Both the position numbers and the translations under genes were made by a program. A stretch of DNA of 64,000 bases from Aureococcus anophagefferens (taxonomy: Eukaryota; Sar; Pelagophyceae; Pelagomonadales; Pelagomonadaceae), in the NCBI RefSeq assembly GCF_000186865.1, contig NW_008705566.1, positions 657,848-721,847 of the forward strand, written 5' to 3'. Under the pieces are notes generated by a model. That model was not told the origin of the DNA. It ran no database searches and saw only the letters and a list, made by a program, of their open reading frames with translations. Of this stretch, positions 8,118 to 18,467 are shown in pieces. Every line of letters starts with the position of its first letter. Positions within the stretch are counted from its first letter, which is position 1.

Positions 8118-11100
8118 CTCGTCGTCGGAGTCCATGATGCCCATCTCCTCCTTCTTCTTCCGTTCGATGGCCTGGTTGATCTCCGTGAAGACGTTCACGG
8201 CCCGGTTCTCGCGGTAGGCCTTGAGGAGCCAGCGGTAGAGGTCGAGCTGGGACTGGCCGATGATGTCGTTCCACTTGATGATGTCCTTGTCCCAGAGCTG
8301 GACGTTCAGCCGCCCGAGCTCCGGCGACGCGAGCGGGAGCTCCACGGGGAACTTGAGGCGCCAGTTCCAGGACGCGCGGCCGCTGCGGCAGCGCCAGTGG
8401 ATGTCCGTGCACTGCTTCTTGCTGTCGCCGATCTGGAACTCGGCGTAGTAGTCGCCGGACTCGTAGGGCACGTCCTTCGTCTTCCAGCAGATGACGCGGA
8501 CCTCGAACTCGCGCTTCTCCGGCGCCTCGAGGACCGTCCGCGGCTCGCGGAGCGCCTCGCGCTCGGGCCGGATCTCGAGCCACATGTGGACCTGGCCCTG
8601 GGCCGTGTGGGACCCCTCCTTGTGGAGCGACCGGATCTCGATGGGCTTGAGCTTGTTCTTCGTGCCCGGCTCGAGCTCGTCGATGGCCTGCCAGTCGCGG
8701 TGGAACCAGCGGTCCTCGAGGTCGATCTTCGTCTCGCCGACGAGCTCGTGGATCGGGTAGAACCGGTTCCAGTCCTTGACCTGGATCTTCAGCACCGCGG
8801 GCCCGGGCAGCGTCGTCGTGAACTCGAAGGTCTCGTAGAAGTCGGGCTTCAGCGTGCGCAACAGCTTGGAGTCGGACCGCGAGTCGACCTCGGACCCGAG
8901 CTTGACGCGCAGGTAGGGGTCGCAGGAGTTGCCGTCGACGGGCTGGAGGTTCGCGCCGCGGATCGCGTAGAGGCGGCAGATGTACTGCTGGGGCTTGAGC
9001 ACGGCCATGGGGAAGAAGGGCTCGGCCTCGAAGGACGGGTCGCTGTCCAGGACGCGGATGATGCCCTTGAAGAAGCCCACGGACCGCAGCGTCGACTTGG
9101 ACGGGTTCGGGTGGTACTTGCCGCGGTAGACGGGGTACGTCTCGAAGGGCTTCGTCTTCAGGAACTTCTCCAGCTCCAGCCCGTCCTTGTTCGTCCACCA
9201 CTCGCGGCCGTTGAGGTATTCCGCGACGGCCCACTGCGACGGGAAGGAGATGGGCAGGTCGCTGAGCTTGTACTGCACGTCCGTGTCCAGCCCCAGGTCC
9301 GTCGCGTTCTTGAGCCGCGCCTCGACCATGTCGAGCAGCCCGTGGCCCTCCTCGTTCTCCTTCGCCTCCGCGGCGATCTCCGCCAGGAGGCGCTCCTGCT
9401 CCTCCATGTAGAGGATGTCCTCGTAGACCATGGGCAGCTCGTGGATCGACATGGGGTCGAACGCGCCCGTGCCCAGGTCCGCGCCGCCCGCGCCCATGGG
9501 CAGGTTGTCCTCGTCGAAGCGCTCGAGCTCGTGCTGGTCGACCTCGTCGCCGAGGCTCGACACGTCGTCGTCCTCCGCGTCGCCCTCGCCGAAGGTCACG
9601 CCCACGGAGCCCGCGCCCGCGCCGCCGTCGTTGTCCGCGTCGCCCTCGTTCTCCTCGAGCGCCGCGAGCCGCGCCTCCTCGGCGGCCTTGGCCTGCTCCG
9701 CGGCGGCCTCGCGCTTCCGCTGGGCCGCGTCGTCGAAGAGCTCCATCTGCGGCGCGACGTAGAGCTCCGTGTTCCACGACATCTTCGGCGCGAGGTCGAT
9801 CGACGTCGCGCCGAGGAGCGGGTCGCTGCCGAGCACGGAGTTGTAGACCCGCAGGTCCATCTGCTGGGCGAAGAGCGCGTTCTCGGGCATCTCGAGGCAC
9901 ATGGTCTTGCGCTCGATGAAGTTCGCGTTGCGCCCGGACGGCCTCGACGACGGCCGCGTGCTAAAGTTGTTGCCGCCGTCGTCGGGCGCGGGCACGTCGA
10001 CGCGGACGTAGGGCTCGGAGGGCGTCCGCAGGCGGTAGGTCTTGAGCTGGCGCACGCCGACGCAGGTCACCTCGACCCAGGCCTGGCGCATCTGGGGCAC
10101 GATGCTCTCGGGCTTGTTCGTCTTCTCGTTGACGTCGCGCTTGAAGATGAGCGCGCCCGCGACCAGGATCTCCCCGCCGATGGGCTCGCCGTTGAGGTCG
10201 CAGAGCCGGCGCCACTTGGGCGTCGGCGGCCGCGACGACTCGCTCGAGAGCTGCGCGAAGGCGCCCAGGGATAGCCGGAGCATGGCCATGGGCGTGTTCG
10301 ACGCGAACGTGTCCGCGTCCCAGACCTGCAGCACGACGTCCGGCGCGTACGCGCTGTCCTCGGGCAGGTACTCCGTGAACTGCAGGGTCTCGTAGAAGAG
10401 GGGCGCCGTCGTCATGGAGTGGACCGCCGTCTTCTGCTTCTTGCCGAGGAAGCGCACCTTGACGTAGGGGTCGAGCATGCCGTTCGCGTCCGACGGCGGC
10501 AGGTGCCGCGCCTGGTAGACGTAGAGCCGCATGGTGAAGGGCCGCACCGTCGTGCACTTCTTGAGCAGCCCCGGCTCGTCCCAGGCGAACTCGGGGTAGA
10601 CGGCGTCCTCGCTGAGGCCGAAGCCGAGCTTGAGCAGCACCGCGCCGGGGTTCGCGGCGAGGTCGACGCCGCCCATCTTCCGCGTGCGGCACGCGTCCGG
10701 CCGGAGCTGGAACCACTCCGGGTCGCCGCTGAACTGGGCCTTGAGGAACTTGGCCGCGGGCACGCGGCAGTAGCAGATAGTCATGACCTTGGGCGGGCCC
10801 CGCTGGAGGTAGATGCAGATGTCCGGGAGCTCGTCGATCAGTACCGGTAAATCGACGGACCGGAGCGTGTGGAGCTCGTTCCACGTCACGAGGCCCCGCT
10901 CGTTCTTCTTCCAGCCAAAGGCCAGGCGGTGGTTCCCGATGGAGACGACGAGGCGCATCGTCGCCGTCTTGCCCGTCATGGGCACGGAGAACTGGGGGAT
11001 CTCCGAACCGAGCACGGCGAGCGTGCGGAGGTGGTACTTGACGCGCGACGGCTTGAGCCCCTCCTTGGCGACGAAGCGGAAGTTCTTGGCGTGGGCGACG

Positions 11101-13280
11101 CTCCGCTCGCCCCGGGGCGGCCGCTCCATGACCTCCATGGACAGGAGGACCCGCCCCCGGTACGTCGACGCCTCGTCGCCGAAGCGGTTCTGGAGCGCGC
11201 CGCGCTTGCCCTGGACGCCGAGGGGCGCGCCGTAGAGCGTGTGCCAGCGGGGCCGCGGGCCCGTGTATTTCACGCCCCCGAAGGCCGTGCCGAACATGGA
11301 GCTCTTGGGCTTCTCCAGATTGCGCTTGAGCTCCGAGTAGTCGAAGTACGCGTGCGCGACGGGCCGGTCCCGCGTGAACGTGTTGTAGTCCCAGAGGCCC
11401 ACGGTGATGCGCGCCGCCTCCGTCGGCTCGCTCACGGGGATCCAGAGCTCCTCGCGGAACTCGGGCGCCAGGTTGCCCTTGCCCGTCACGGAGATGGAGC
11501 TCGTCCGGATCTTCGACCCGGCAAAGTCCACGCGGACGTAGGCCTCGATGCCGCCGCGGGTGAACATGCCCGACGCGTCCATCTGGGGCAGGTCCTCCGC
11601 CTCCCAGACGTAGACCACGAGAAACACGAGCTTCGACTCCTGGTCCGGCCCGGAGAGCGCCATGCCGCCCGCGTCGCCGCCGTCGTCCATCTCGCGGTCG
11701 AGCTCCTCCTGGTACTCCTTGTCGACGTCGTGGGCCTTCTGCTCGTCGTCGGGGCCGAGCACCGTGATGGACACCTTCATGTAGCCCTGGTAGCCGTTGT
11801 CGTCCTTGTTCGAGTTGTCGATGAGGCCGACCCACTTCCGGTAGAACTCGTGGTCCGGGAGCGCGTGGATCGCGCCGCAGTTCCAGGCCGCGAGGCCGAT
11901 GAGGTCGTGGGCGCCGAAGACGTCGAAGTCGAAGATGGAGATCTCGACGTTGGCCTCGGCGATCTTCGACGGCTGGAGGTTCGCGAAGTTGAAGTAGAGC
12001 ACCTCGTCGAAGACGCACGACGTGCACTTCTTGATCACGCGCGTCTTCCGCACGCGGTTCATGACCTTGACGCGCGCGTAGGGGTCGCTCAGCCCGTTCA
12101 GATCCTCGCCCTTGAGGTCGCGGCACTCGATGATGTGGACCTGGACCTGGTAGTCGCCGGGCTGCATCCGGCCCGCCTGCGACTTCTCGATGTCGTCCAG
12201 CTTCCGGTCCGCCATCATGATTCCCGCCTCGCGGCGCTCCTCGAGCTCCTCCTGCTGCTTCGACGAGAGCTTGATGGGCACGAAGGCCTCCTCCTCCATC
12301 ATCCACGAGTTCTCGCCGCCGTCGCCCGTCTCCTCGTCCTTCTCCTCCTTGGCGACCTGGACCTTGCGCGCGAAGAGCGCGCCCGCCGCGCCGACGAGGG
12401 CGCCGCCGGCGGCCATGAGCCGCGCGAAGGACCGGGCGTACTTGCGGTCGTAGACCCAGGCGAGGGACACCTCGACCTCGCCGCGGGATTCGCCGTCGAC
12501 GAGGCCGTGCTTCCCTAAAAGCCGGCACCACTTCTGTCGTCCCGTGTCGCCGTAGGACGCGACCTCGACCATGGGCAGGACGCACTCGCCGACGAGCTGG
12601 TTCGACAGGACGCCCTTGTCCTTGACCTTGAGCACGACGTCGTCCTCGCCCGACGACACGGGCAGGCGGAACTCGAAGTTGTACATGGGCCCGTTGCTCT
12701 TGACGACGGGCGTCTTCGCCTTCTTCCGCCCGACGCGCACGGTCACGTAGGCGTCCACGAAGGGCTTGCCCTCGAGGTAGAGGCCCTTGGCGCGGAAGAT
12801 CGTGCCCACGAGCATGTTGGGGCCCGTGTCCTCGTCGTCGTCGTCGCTGTCCTCGCCGTCGGGCAGGTCCAGGTCGCCGTCGCTGATAAAATAGGACATC
12901 TCGACCTTGATGCGCCCGCCGACGGGCGTCTTCTGCCCCGGCTGCGGCGACAGCTCGTACGAGTCCTCGGTCTCGATGCCCGGGCTCAGCACCGCGGAGC
13001 GCAGGTCCACGATGCACTGGCCCAGCGGCGTGTCCGGCCCGCCGCTCAGGTTCTTGTGCATGACGCGCAGCAGCATGTGGTCCACGTCGTTCTCCGCGAT
13101 GTCCACGAAGATCATGCGCGTCGCGTTCCAATCGGGGTTCGTCGTCGAGTTCGCGACGTTTGTCGTCTCGCTCTCCTTGCCGCAGATGATGAGCGCGAAG
13201 GGGTTGCACTCGCCGCCCTCGGCCTCGGGCAGGTCCCGGCCGCTCCGGACCACGATCTCCAGGCGGTCGTCGATGTCCAT
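7371..13280 (-). CDS. Ferlin-family multi-C2 membrane protein
   Basis: A single 5.9-kb exon encodes 1,969 residues. At least seven C2-type segments are visible. They begin near residues 5, 158, 375 (VQVHIIECRDLKGEDLNG, with the ferlin C2B hallmark FYRKWVGL), 547, 915 (RLYVYQARHLPPSDANG), 1067 and 1432 (CRLYAIRGANLQPVDGN ... IDLEDRWF). An eighth lies near 1592, with the ferlin-type NWRLKFP segment. A tail-anchor helix lies near residues 1927-1953 (MFIFCCCLCCVLVALLWFYL). Ferlins mediate calcium-dependent membrane fusion and repair. Unusual is a ~105-residue low-complexity linker (about 1714-1820) of poly-D, DG repeats and a nine-lysine run between the last C2 and the membrane anchor. The ATG at 13280 begins directly with the first C2 domain. 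It is head-to-head with the gene at 13552. Confidence 0.93.
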
Positions 13281-13551
13281 GGCGCCCGCGCGCCGCCGCC
13301 CGGCGGCGCCCCGACGACTCGAGCGACGCGCGGGTCCGGATCACGCGCGGCGAACGCGCCTCGAGGTCCCGAAGCGCGGGTCCGCCGCCGGGTCGCGCGC
13401 GACAAAGCGCCGCGGGCGCCGCGGCAGCCCGAGATCGAGCTCACACCTCGAAATAAGAGGTGACGCTTCGGGGAAATGTAAGCTATGTTGAAGGAATATG
13501 AATTTGGATGCACCCGGGGTGCCGTAATCCTCCGCCGCCACTCGCGCCGCC
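13281..13551. promoter_or_regulatory. Divergent intergenic region between ferlin and esterase genes
   Basis: This 271-bp spacer separates two divergent start codons and must hold both promoters. It is GC-rich towards the ferlin and becomes AT-rich at about 13440-13510 next to the esterase. No recognisable TATA box or named motif is seen. The assignment rests on position only. Confidence 0.4.
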
Positions 13552-14481
13552 ATGGCGGAGTCGAACGGCAGCCCGCCCGTGGACCCCGACGAGGAGAAGG
13601 AGGAGATCGTCGTGCCGACGCAGCCGGTGCACGTCTTCCTGCTCGCGGGCCAGTCGAACATGGCGGGCCGCGGCGTCCTCGCCGACGACGCGACGACGCG
13701 CGAGGCGCCCGCGCTCGACGACCGCATCTTCGTGTGGAAAGACGGCGCCTGGGCCGCGCCGGCGCACCACCCGCTCCACAGCGACAAGGACACCGCGGGC
13801 GTCGGGCCGGGCCTGAGCTTCGCGCGCGAGATCATCCAGGCGCTGCCCGCGGCCGAGCGCTGCGTCGGCCTCGTGCCCTGCGCCGTCGGCGGCACGGCCA
13901 TCGCGCGCTGGGAGCCCGACGGCGGCGACCTCTTCGCGGCCGCGGCCGACGCGGCCAAGGCGTCCGTCGAGGCGAGCGCGGCCGCGGACGCGCGGCTCTC
14001 GGGCGTGCTCTGGCACCAGGGCGAGTCCGACGCCGACGACGCGGCCCGCGCCGCGGCCTACCCCGACGCGCTCGCGCGCGTCGCCCGGTCGCTGCCCGAG
14101 CGGGCCTGCTGCGACGCCGCGGATTTCGTGCCCGTCATGATCGTCGGCGAGCTCGGCGTCAACTTCCTCGACGCGAAGCGCTTCCCGCACGCGCGCGCGG
14201 TCAACGACGCCATCTGCAAGGCGCCGGGCGTCCTGGACCAGGAGGGCCGCCTCGTGTCCGTCTGCTCCGCGCTGGGCCTCTCGCACCTCGGCGACAACCT
14301 GCACTTCGACGCGCTCTCCGCGGAGATCCTCGGCCGCCGCTACGCGCACGCGTGGCTCCTCACGGAGGGCCTCGCGCCGCCGGACCTCCACGACTTCGCG
14401 CTCGCGCCGGGCTTCCTCAACGACGAGGTCGACCGGCCCTGGTATTCGCGCTTCTTCGGCATGATCACGTGCGCGACCTAG
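13552..14481 (+). CDS. SASA-domain carbohydrate esterase (sialate O-acetylesterase-like)
   Basis: 309 residues on one exon. The SGNH-type SASA fold is shown by VFLLAGQSNMAGRG with the nucleophile Ser35, then GVLWHQGESDADD (the family's WHQGE block) and LSHLGDNLHFDALSAEILGRRYA carrying the expected catalytic His in NLHFD. Members remove acetyl groups from sugars or xylan. No signal peptide is visible (the N-terminus is MAESNGSPPVDPDEEKEE), so a cytosolic role is likely unless an upstream exon exists. The length fits the domain without extra modules. The start is the first ATG before the conserved domain. Confidence 0.88.
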   Translation: MAESNGSPPVDPDEEKEEIVVPTQPVHVFLLAGQSNMAGRGVLADDATTREAPALDDRIFVWKDGAWAAPAHHPLHSDKDTAGVGPGLSFAREIIQALPAAERCVGLVPCAVGGTAIARWEPDGGDLFAAAADAAKASVEASAAADARLSGVLWHQGESDADDAARAAAYPDALARVARSLPERACCDAADFVPVMIVGELGVNFLDAKRFPHARAVNDAICKAPGVLDQEGRLVSVCSALGLSHLGDNLHFDALSAEILGRRYAHAWLLTEGLAPPDLHDFALAPGFLNDEVDRPWYSRFFGMITCAT

Positions 14482-14582
14482 GTCCCTCTTTAATCGCGCC
14501 AGGTGGTCACGGGCGGCTGGCGGCCCCGCGCCGCGCGGCGGAGAGCGCGCTGGAAGCACCGCCGATTTGCTCGTTGCGCAAG

Positions 14583-15473
14583 ATGGGTGACTTCAATGAA
14601 GGCTCAATCACACTGCTCGTTGTCGAAGGTGCCTCTCGAGCTTGGGTCCGATGGGCGCCTGCGAAGGCAATTAGGAGTAAAATAGTAGCGCTCTACGTCG
14701 CCGCGGCGACGTCCGGCGACCTGCCGAACCAGATCCTCGCGATGGACCTTGTGACGGGGATATTGCGCGCGTGTGGTGCGTCTGCAAGCAACGAAAAGAG
14801 CCGGGGACACCCCGCACGCCTTCTCGCGCTCATCGACGCAGGCGCAGACGTTAACTACGTCAATACTGAGGACGCAGACTGGACCCCCTTGCACCACGCT
14901 GCCGCCAACGGGCATGCCGAGTGCGTGGAAATCTTGCTACAACACGGGGCTGATCATAGAGCGTGCGACACTGAAGGCGCTACTCCGCTCCACTACGCAG
15001 CACATGGTCATCATCTGCGTTGCGTCGAACTGCTCATCGCCGCGGGAGCCGATGTGTACGCGCAGAGCGAGGCGGGGACTCCGCTACGCGATGCACTCAT
15101 TCATTGCGATGAACTTGTCATACCTTGTGTTGAGCTTCTCCTCGCAGCCGCTCCAGACATCAACTCGCAGTTCGTGACAGACCAACCCCTGTTCCCCCCA
15201 ATTCAAAATGGCCGCCGCGACCTCGTCAAGCTCCTTCTACGTGCAGGCGCGAGAGAGATGCCGACTACGCATCACAACCTCGTGCGCACCGCAGCAAAGG
15301 AAGCCGCATTTGAGCTCATGGATTCCGTCAACCGCGTCGGCGGATGGAAAGAGCACGTCCGCCGCCATCGGCGCGTCCTCGCCGGCCTCGTCTGCAAGTG
15401 CGCCAAACGAGCCTTTCCCCTCGACGCCGCCGGAACCGTCGTCGGCTTCTGGTGCCCCGCAGGAGGCTACTAA
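14583..15473 (+). CDS. Ankyrin-repeat protein
   Basis: 296 residues. At least four ankyrin repeats run from about residue 80 to 235 (for example LLALIDAGADVNYVNT, TPLHHAAANGHAECVEILL, TPLHYAAHGHHLRCVELLI, and a degenerate copy ending VELLLAAAPDINS). The N-terminal ~75 residues and the basic C-terminus (WKEHVRRHRRVLAGLVCKCAK) show no known domain. Base composition is noticeably less GC-rich than neighbouring genes, which may mean a younger or less-selected gene. Ankyrin repeats indicate protein binding; partner unknown. The ATG at 14583 is the first in-frame after the preceding gene; the proper start could be different. Confidence 0.8.
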   Translation: MGDFNEGSITLLVVEGASRAWVRWAPAKAIRSKIVALYVAAATSGDLPNQILAMDLVTGILRACGASASNEKSRGHPARLLALIDAGADVNYVNTEDADWTPLHHAAANGHAECVEILLQHGADHRACDTEGATPLHYAAHGHHLRCVELLIAAGADVYAQSEAGTPLRDALIHCDELVIPCVELLLAAAPDINSQFVTDQPLFPPIQNGRRDLVKLLLRAGAREMPTTHHNLVRTAAKEAAFELMDSVNRVGGWKEHVRRHRRVLAGLVCKCAKRAFPLDAAGTVVGFWCPAGGY

Positions 15474-15507
15474 GATTTGGACATATACAGTTAGTGAGGC
15501 GCCCTAT

Positions 15508-17493
15508 TCAGCCGCAGCCCCCGGAGCCGCAGCCGCCGCCGCCGCAGCAGCCGCCCGCGTTGTTCGCCGCGCGGTTCGCGGCCTCGAGCTTCTTCGCGAT
15601 GGCCTCCTTGTCGTAGCCCTTGTCGTAGAGGTCGCGCTTCATGGGGTCCGACAGCACCTCCAAAGCCTCGCCGAGGGCCTTGAACTGGGCCTCGTGGCGC
15701 GCCCGGACGTCCGGCGCGGCCGCCGCGTGCTTGTCCGGGTGGTGCGCCAAACTCTGCTTCCAGTAGGCGCCCTTGATCTCGCGCTCCGAGCTCACCTTGC
15801 GGCAGTCGAGCATGGCGTAGTAGTCGGGCCGCAGCTTCTTGCGCCGCTCGAAGTCCGCCTGCTCGTACGCGTGCTGCAGCCGGACGTCGCGGCCGCCCCA
15901 GCGCTCGACGACGTCCCGGAGGTGGCCGCAGGCGTCGTCGTGCTTGCCCAGGGCGCCGAGGGCCGTCGCCCGCGTCACGTGGGCGTCCACCAGATCGTCC
16001 TTGATGTAGATGGCCGTCGCGCAGTCCGACACCGCCGCGACGGGCTCGCCGCGGCGGAGGTGGCAGTTCGCGCGCTCCGCCCGCGCGACGGCCGCGAGGG
16101 GCGACACGGGCGCCAGCGCCGCCAGATCCGGGAAGGACGCCGCGTCCATGGACTGGCGCTTCTCGAGGAAGGCCTGGCCTAAATCTTCGTCCAGCAACTC
16201 GCCGTAGGCCGCCGCGGCGTCGTCGAACGCGCGCTTGTTCATGAGCGCCTTCGCGGCGTCGCGGCGCCGGCCGAGCCGCAGCGCCGCCTTCGTCGTCTTC
16301 TTCGCGTCCGCGCCGTCGGGGTCGAGGCGCAGCGCCTCGCGCAGCAGGGCGATCCCCCCCTCCCCCTGGTCGCTCAGCACCATCGCCGCGCCGCGGACGA
16401 TGAGCGCCGCGGGCCGCCACCGCGCCGCGTCGCTCCGCCGGAGCACCTGGAGCGTGAGCCGCAGGCACCGGTCCACCCTTCCTAACCCCAGCTCCGCCGT
16501 CGCCGCGCCCAACACGATGCAGGCGCTCTCCGTGTCCTTCAGCGCGCCGCCGAAGGACGCGGCCGCGCGGACGACGTCCCCGGCCCCGAACGCGTCGCGG
16601 CCGGCCTTGACGGCCGCGGCGACGGCCGCGACGCGCTCGAGCTCGCCGTCGAGCTTCTTGAGCGCGGCGACGAGCGCCGCGCCGCCGCCGCGCGCCGCGC
16701 AGGCCTCGCTCGCGGCGGCCTTGGCCGCCTCGAGGCCCGACCGCGCCTCGTCCGTCAAGCCGAGCTCGACGCACGCGCGCGCGCGCCGGCACGCGGCGGA
16801 CACGAGGGTCGCGTCGCGCGCGAGCGCGGCGTCGCAGTCCTGGACGCAGGCCTCGTAGGCGCCGACCATGAAGTGGCAGGCGCCCCGGTTCGACCGGTAC
16901 GCCGCGACGTCGGGGCAGACGGCGATGGCCTTGCCGTAGATCTCGCTCGCCGCGCCGTAGGCCTTGATCTGGTACTTCTGGTCCGCCTGCTCCTTCAGGG
17001 CGTCGGCCGTGCGCTGGAGCCGCGCCGCCGCGGCCTCCGCCGTCTCTTCCGCGGGCGGCTTCTCCGCGCCTCCGACCCAGCGCGCGACGAAGCCGGACGC
17101 GTCCGGCGTCGCCGCGCCGGCCGCGGCCTTGAGGTCGAGGTGCTCGCTCGAGTTCGTGAGGTGGCCCTGGAGGTTGATGAGATCGCCCGTCCAGGCGCAG
17201 CCCTGGTCCGCGAGCGGGCAGCGGCACTGGACGCGGTTGTAGATGCGGCCCGCGAGCGGGTTCGCCTCCGCGAGCGGTCTCGCGCCCGCGACGTCGCCCT
17301 GGCGGCAGACGGGGCAGGCCGCCGCGACGCCCTGCTTCAGCTGGCGCTCCTGGAACTCGCCGATGCAGAAGGCGCAGAAGACGTGGGAGCAGCCCAGGAT
17401 CGTCGCGCCCTCGGCGACCTCCTGGCAGATCGGGCACACGAAGTCGCTAAAGTGGCCCTTGTCGCTCAGGATGTTGTCGAGGCCGATGCCCAT
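15508..17493 (-). CDS. RING - TRAF-like zinc finger - TPR - DnaJ fusion protein
   Basis: 661 residues on one exon. Residues ~20-65 form a C3HC4 RING (CPICQEV, then CSHVFCAFC, then CPVCR). Residues ~88-118 carry a TRAF/SIAH-like Cys/His patch (CRCPLADQGCAWTG ... LQGHL). Residues ~165-530 are alanine-rich TPR-like helical pairs. Residues ~554-625 are a J domain with HHPDKH at about 588 (the HPD triad that stimulates Hsp70). The tail is a C/G-rich CCGGGGCGSGGCG. The architecture suggests an E3 ubiquitin ligase that also recruits Hsp70 through both TPR and J domains, in other words chaperone-linked protein quality control. The start codon directly precedes the RING, and the gene is head-to-head with PAM68. 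Confidence 0.9.
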   Translation of the reverse strand: MGIGLDNILSDKGHFSDFVCPICQEVAEGATILGCSHVFCAFCIGEFQERQLKQGVAAACPVCRQGDVAGARPLAEANPLAGRIYNRVQCRCPLADQGCAWTGDLINLQGHLTNSSEHLDLKAAAGAATPDASGFVARWVGGAEKPPAEETAEAAAARLQRTADALKEQADQKYQIKAYGAASEIYGKAIAVCPDVAAYRSNRGACHFMVGAYEACVQDCDAALARDATLVSAACRRARACVELGLTDEARSGLEAAKAAASEACAARGGGAALVAALKKLDGELERVAAVAAAVKAGRDAFGAGDVVRAAASFGGALKDTESACIVLGAATAELGLGRVDRCLRLTLQVLRRSDAARWRPAALIVRGAAMVLSDQGEGGIALLREALRLDPDGADAKKTTKAALRLGRRRDAAKALMNKRAFDDAAAAYGELLDEDLGQAFLEKRQSMDAASFPDLAALAPVSPLAAVARAERANCHLRRGEPVAAVSDCATAIYIKDDLVDAHVTRATALGALGKHDDACGHLRDVVERWGGRDVRLQHAYEQADFERRKKLRPDYYAMLDCRKVSSEREIKGAYWKQSLAHHPDKHAAAAPDVRARHEAQFKALGEALEVLSDPMKRDLYDKGYDKEAIAKKLEAANRAANNAGGCCGGGGCGSGGCG

Positions 17494-17663
17494 GGTTTAT
17501 ATCGTCGCTGGACGTCTGTCGGCGACGGAGGCCGCGCCCGGCGGGCTCGAATTCGACCGACGAATGCCGCCTCAGACGGCAGAGTCGGCGCAAGCGCAGC
17601 ATCGATCGAGGACGATGATGCAGGGAAATTTTGCCACAGCCGACCTTGACGCGGGGATCGGCA
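17494..17663. promoter_or_regulatory. Divergent promoter region, RING-TPR-DnaJ / PAM68
   Basis: Only 170 bp separate the two start codons. The central part (about 17580-17640) is relatively AT-rich. No named element is recognised; it is inferred as a shared bidirectional promoter from position alone. Confidence 0.4.
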
Positions 17664-18365
17664 ATGGCTCGATCAATCGTGGTGCTCGCGAGCCTCCTGG
17701 CCGCGGCGACGACGGCCCTCGCCCCCGCGCGGCGACCGTCCATACGCCAGACCGTCCGCGTCGCCGCGGACAGGGGCTTCGGCGCGCCGTCGAAGAAGAA
17801 GAAGCCCAAGAAGAAGGACGCGCCGCCGCAGCTGTCCTTCGCCGAGGACGCCGCGGGCGCCGGCGCCGACTTCGAGGCGAGCGGCAACTCGGAGCTCCTG
17901 GCGCAGCTCCTGGCCAAGGAGGAGGACCGCGCCGCCGAGGTGAGCGCGCAGGTCGAGGACCTGCGCGAGCGCGACGCGTACGTGCGCGAGGCCGGCGTCG
18001 AGGCCGCGCGCGTGCCCGACGCCGTCGCGAACCGCATGGTGCTGCGCATGGCCCTCTTCGGCGGGCTGCCGGCCTTCGGGGGCGTGGGCCTCTTCGTCTG
18101 GTTCTACTTCGCCGCGACGCGCGACGACAACGTCTTCCAGCCGACGGCCGTCGCGACGGCGACGACGGTGCCCTGGGTCATCGGCCTCCTGGGCATCGGC
18201 TACGGCGCGCTCTCCGCGTCCTGGGACGAGGAGGAGGACGGCAGCGCGCTCGGCTTCAAGGAGATCAAGCTCAACGTCGGCCGCCTCCTCGACGGCGTCT
18301 CGCGGTCCGCCAAGGACGCGCAGCTCCGGGAGAAGGTCGACCGCGACGAGAAGCGCCGCCGGTAG
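17664..18365 (+). CDS. PAM68: PAM68 homologue, plastid photosystem II assembly factor
   Basis: 233 residues. Residues 1-20 are a signal peptide ending TTALAPARRP, resembling the ER-signal plus plastid-transit junction of heterokont algae. The C-terminal ~110 residues match the PAM68/DUF3464 domain: VANRMVLRMALFGGLPAFGG, two transmembrane helices, then GIGYGALSASWDEEEDGSALG. Between them lies a lysine-rich stretch (KKKKPKKK) and a charged helical region. In plants and cyanobacteria PAM68 helps insert D1 and CP47 during photosystem II assembly. The family is recognisable from the conserved GALSASWD signature. The start was chosen to include the signal peptide. Confidence 0.92.
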   Translation: MARSIVVLASLLAAATTALAPARRPSIRQTVRVAADRGFGAPSKKKKPKKKDAPPQLSFAEDAAGAGADFEASGNSELLAQLLAKEEDRAAEVSAQVEDLRERDAYVREAGVEAARVPDAVANRMVLRMALFGGLPAFGGVGLFVWFYFAATRDDNVFQPTAVATATTVPWVIGLLGIGYGALSASWDEEEDGSALGFKEIKLNVGRLLDGVSRSAKDAQLREKVDRDEKRRR

Positions 18366-18467
18366 GCGTAAGAGACCCGCGGGCGGCGTCGGGCTCCTCC
18401 GGTGGTGCGCTGCTGAAGGAAGGGCCGGGCAGCCCCGGCGAGGCTGCCCGAAAGGCCACCACCGACG

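Noticed and set aside
7820..8140. Simple GAC/GCC/TTC repeats as a stand-alone repeat element
   Set aside because: They are in-frame low-complexity codons of the ferlin linker, not an independent element.
7281..10274. 997-codon open frame antisense to the ferlin gene
   Set aside because: It is a shadow of the GC-rich ferlin codons (runs of L, V, A and R, no domain); ferlin C2 motifs are clear on the other strand.
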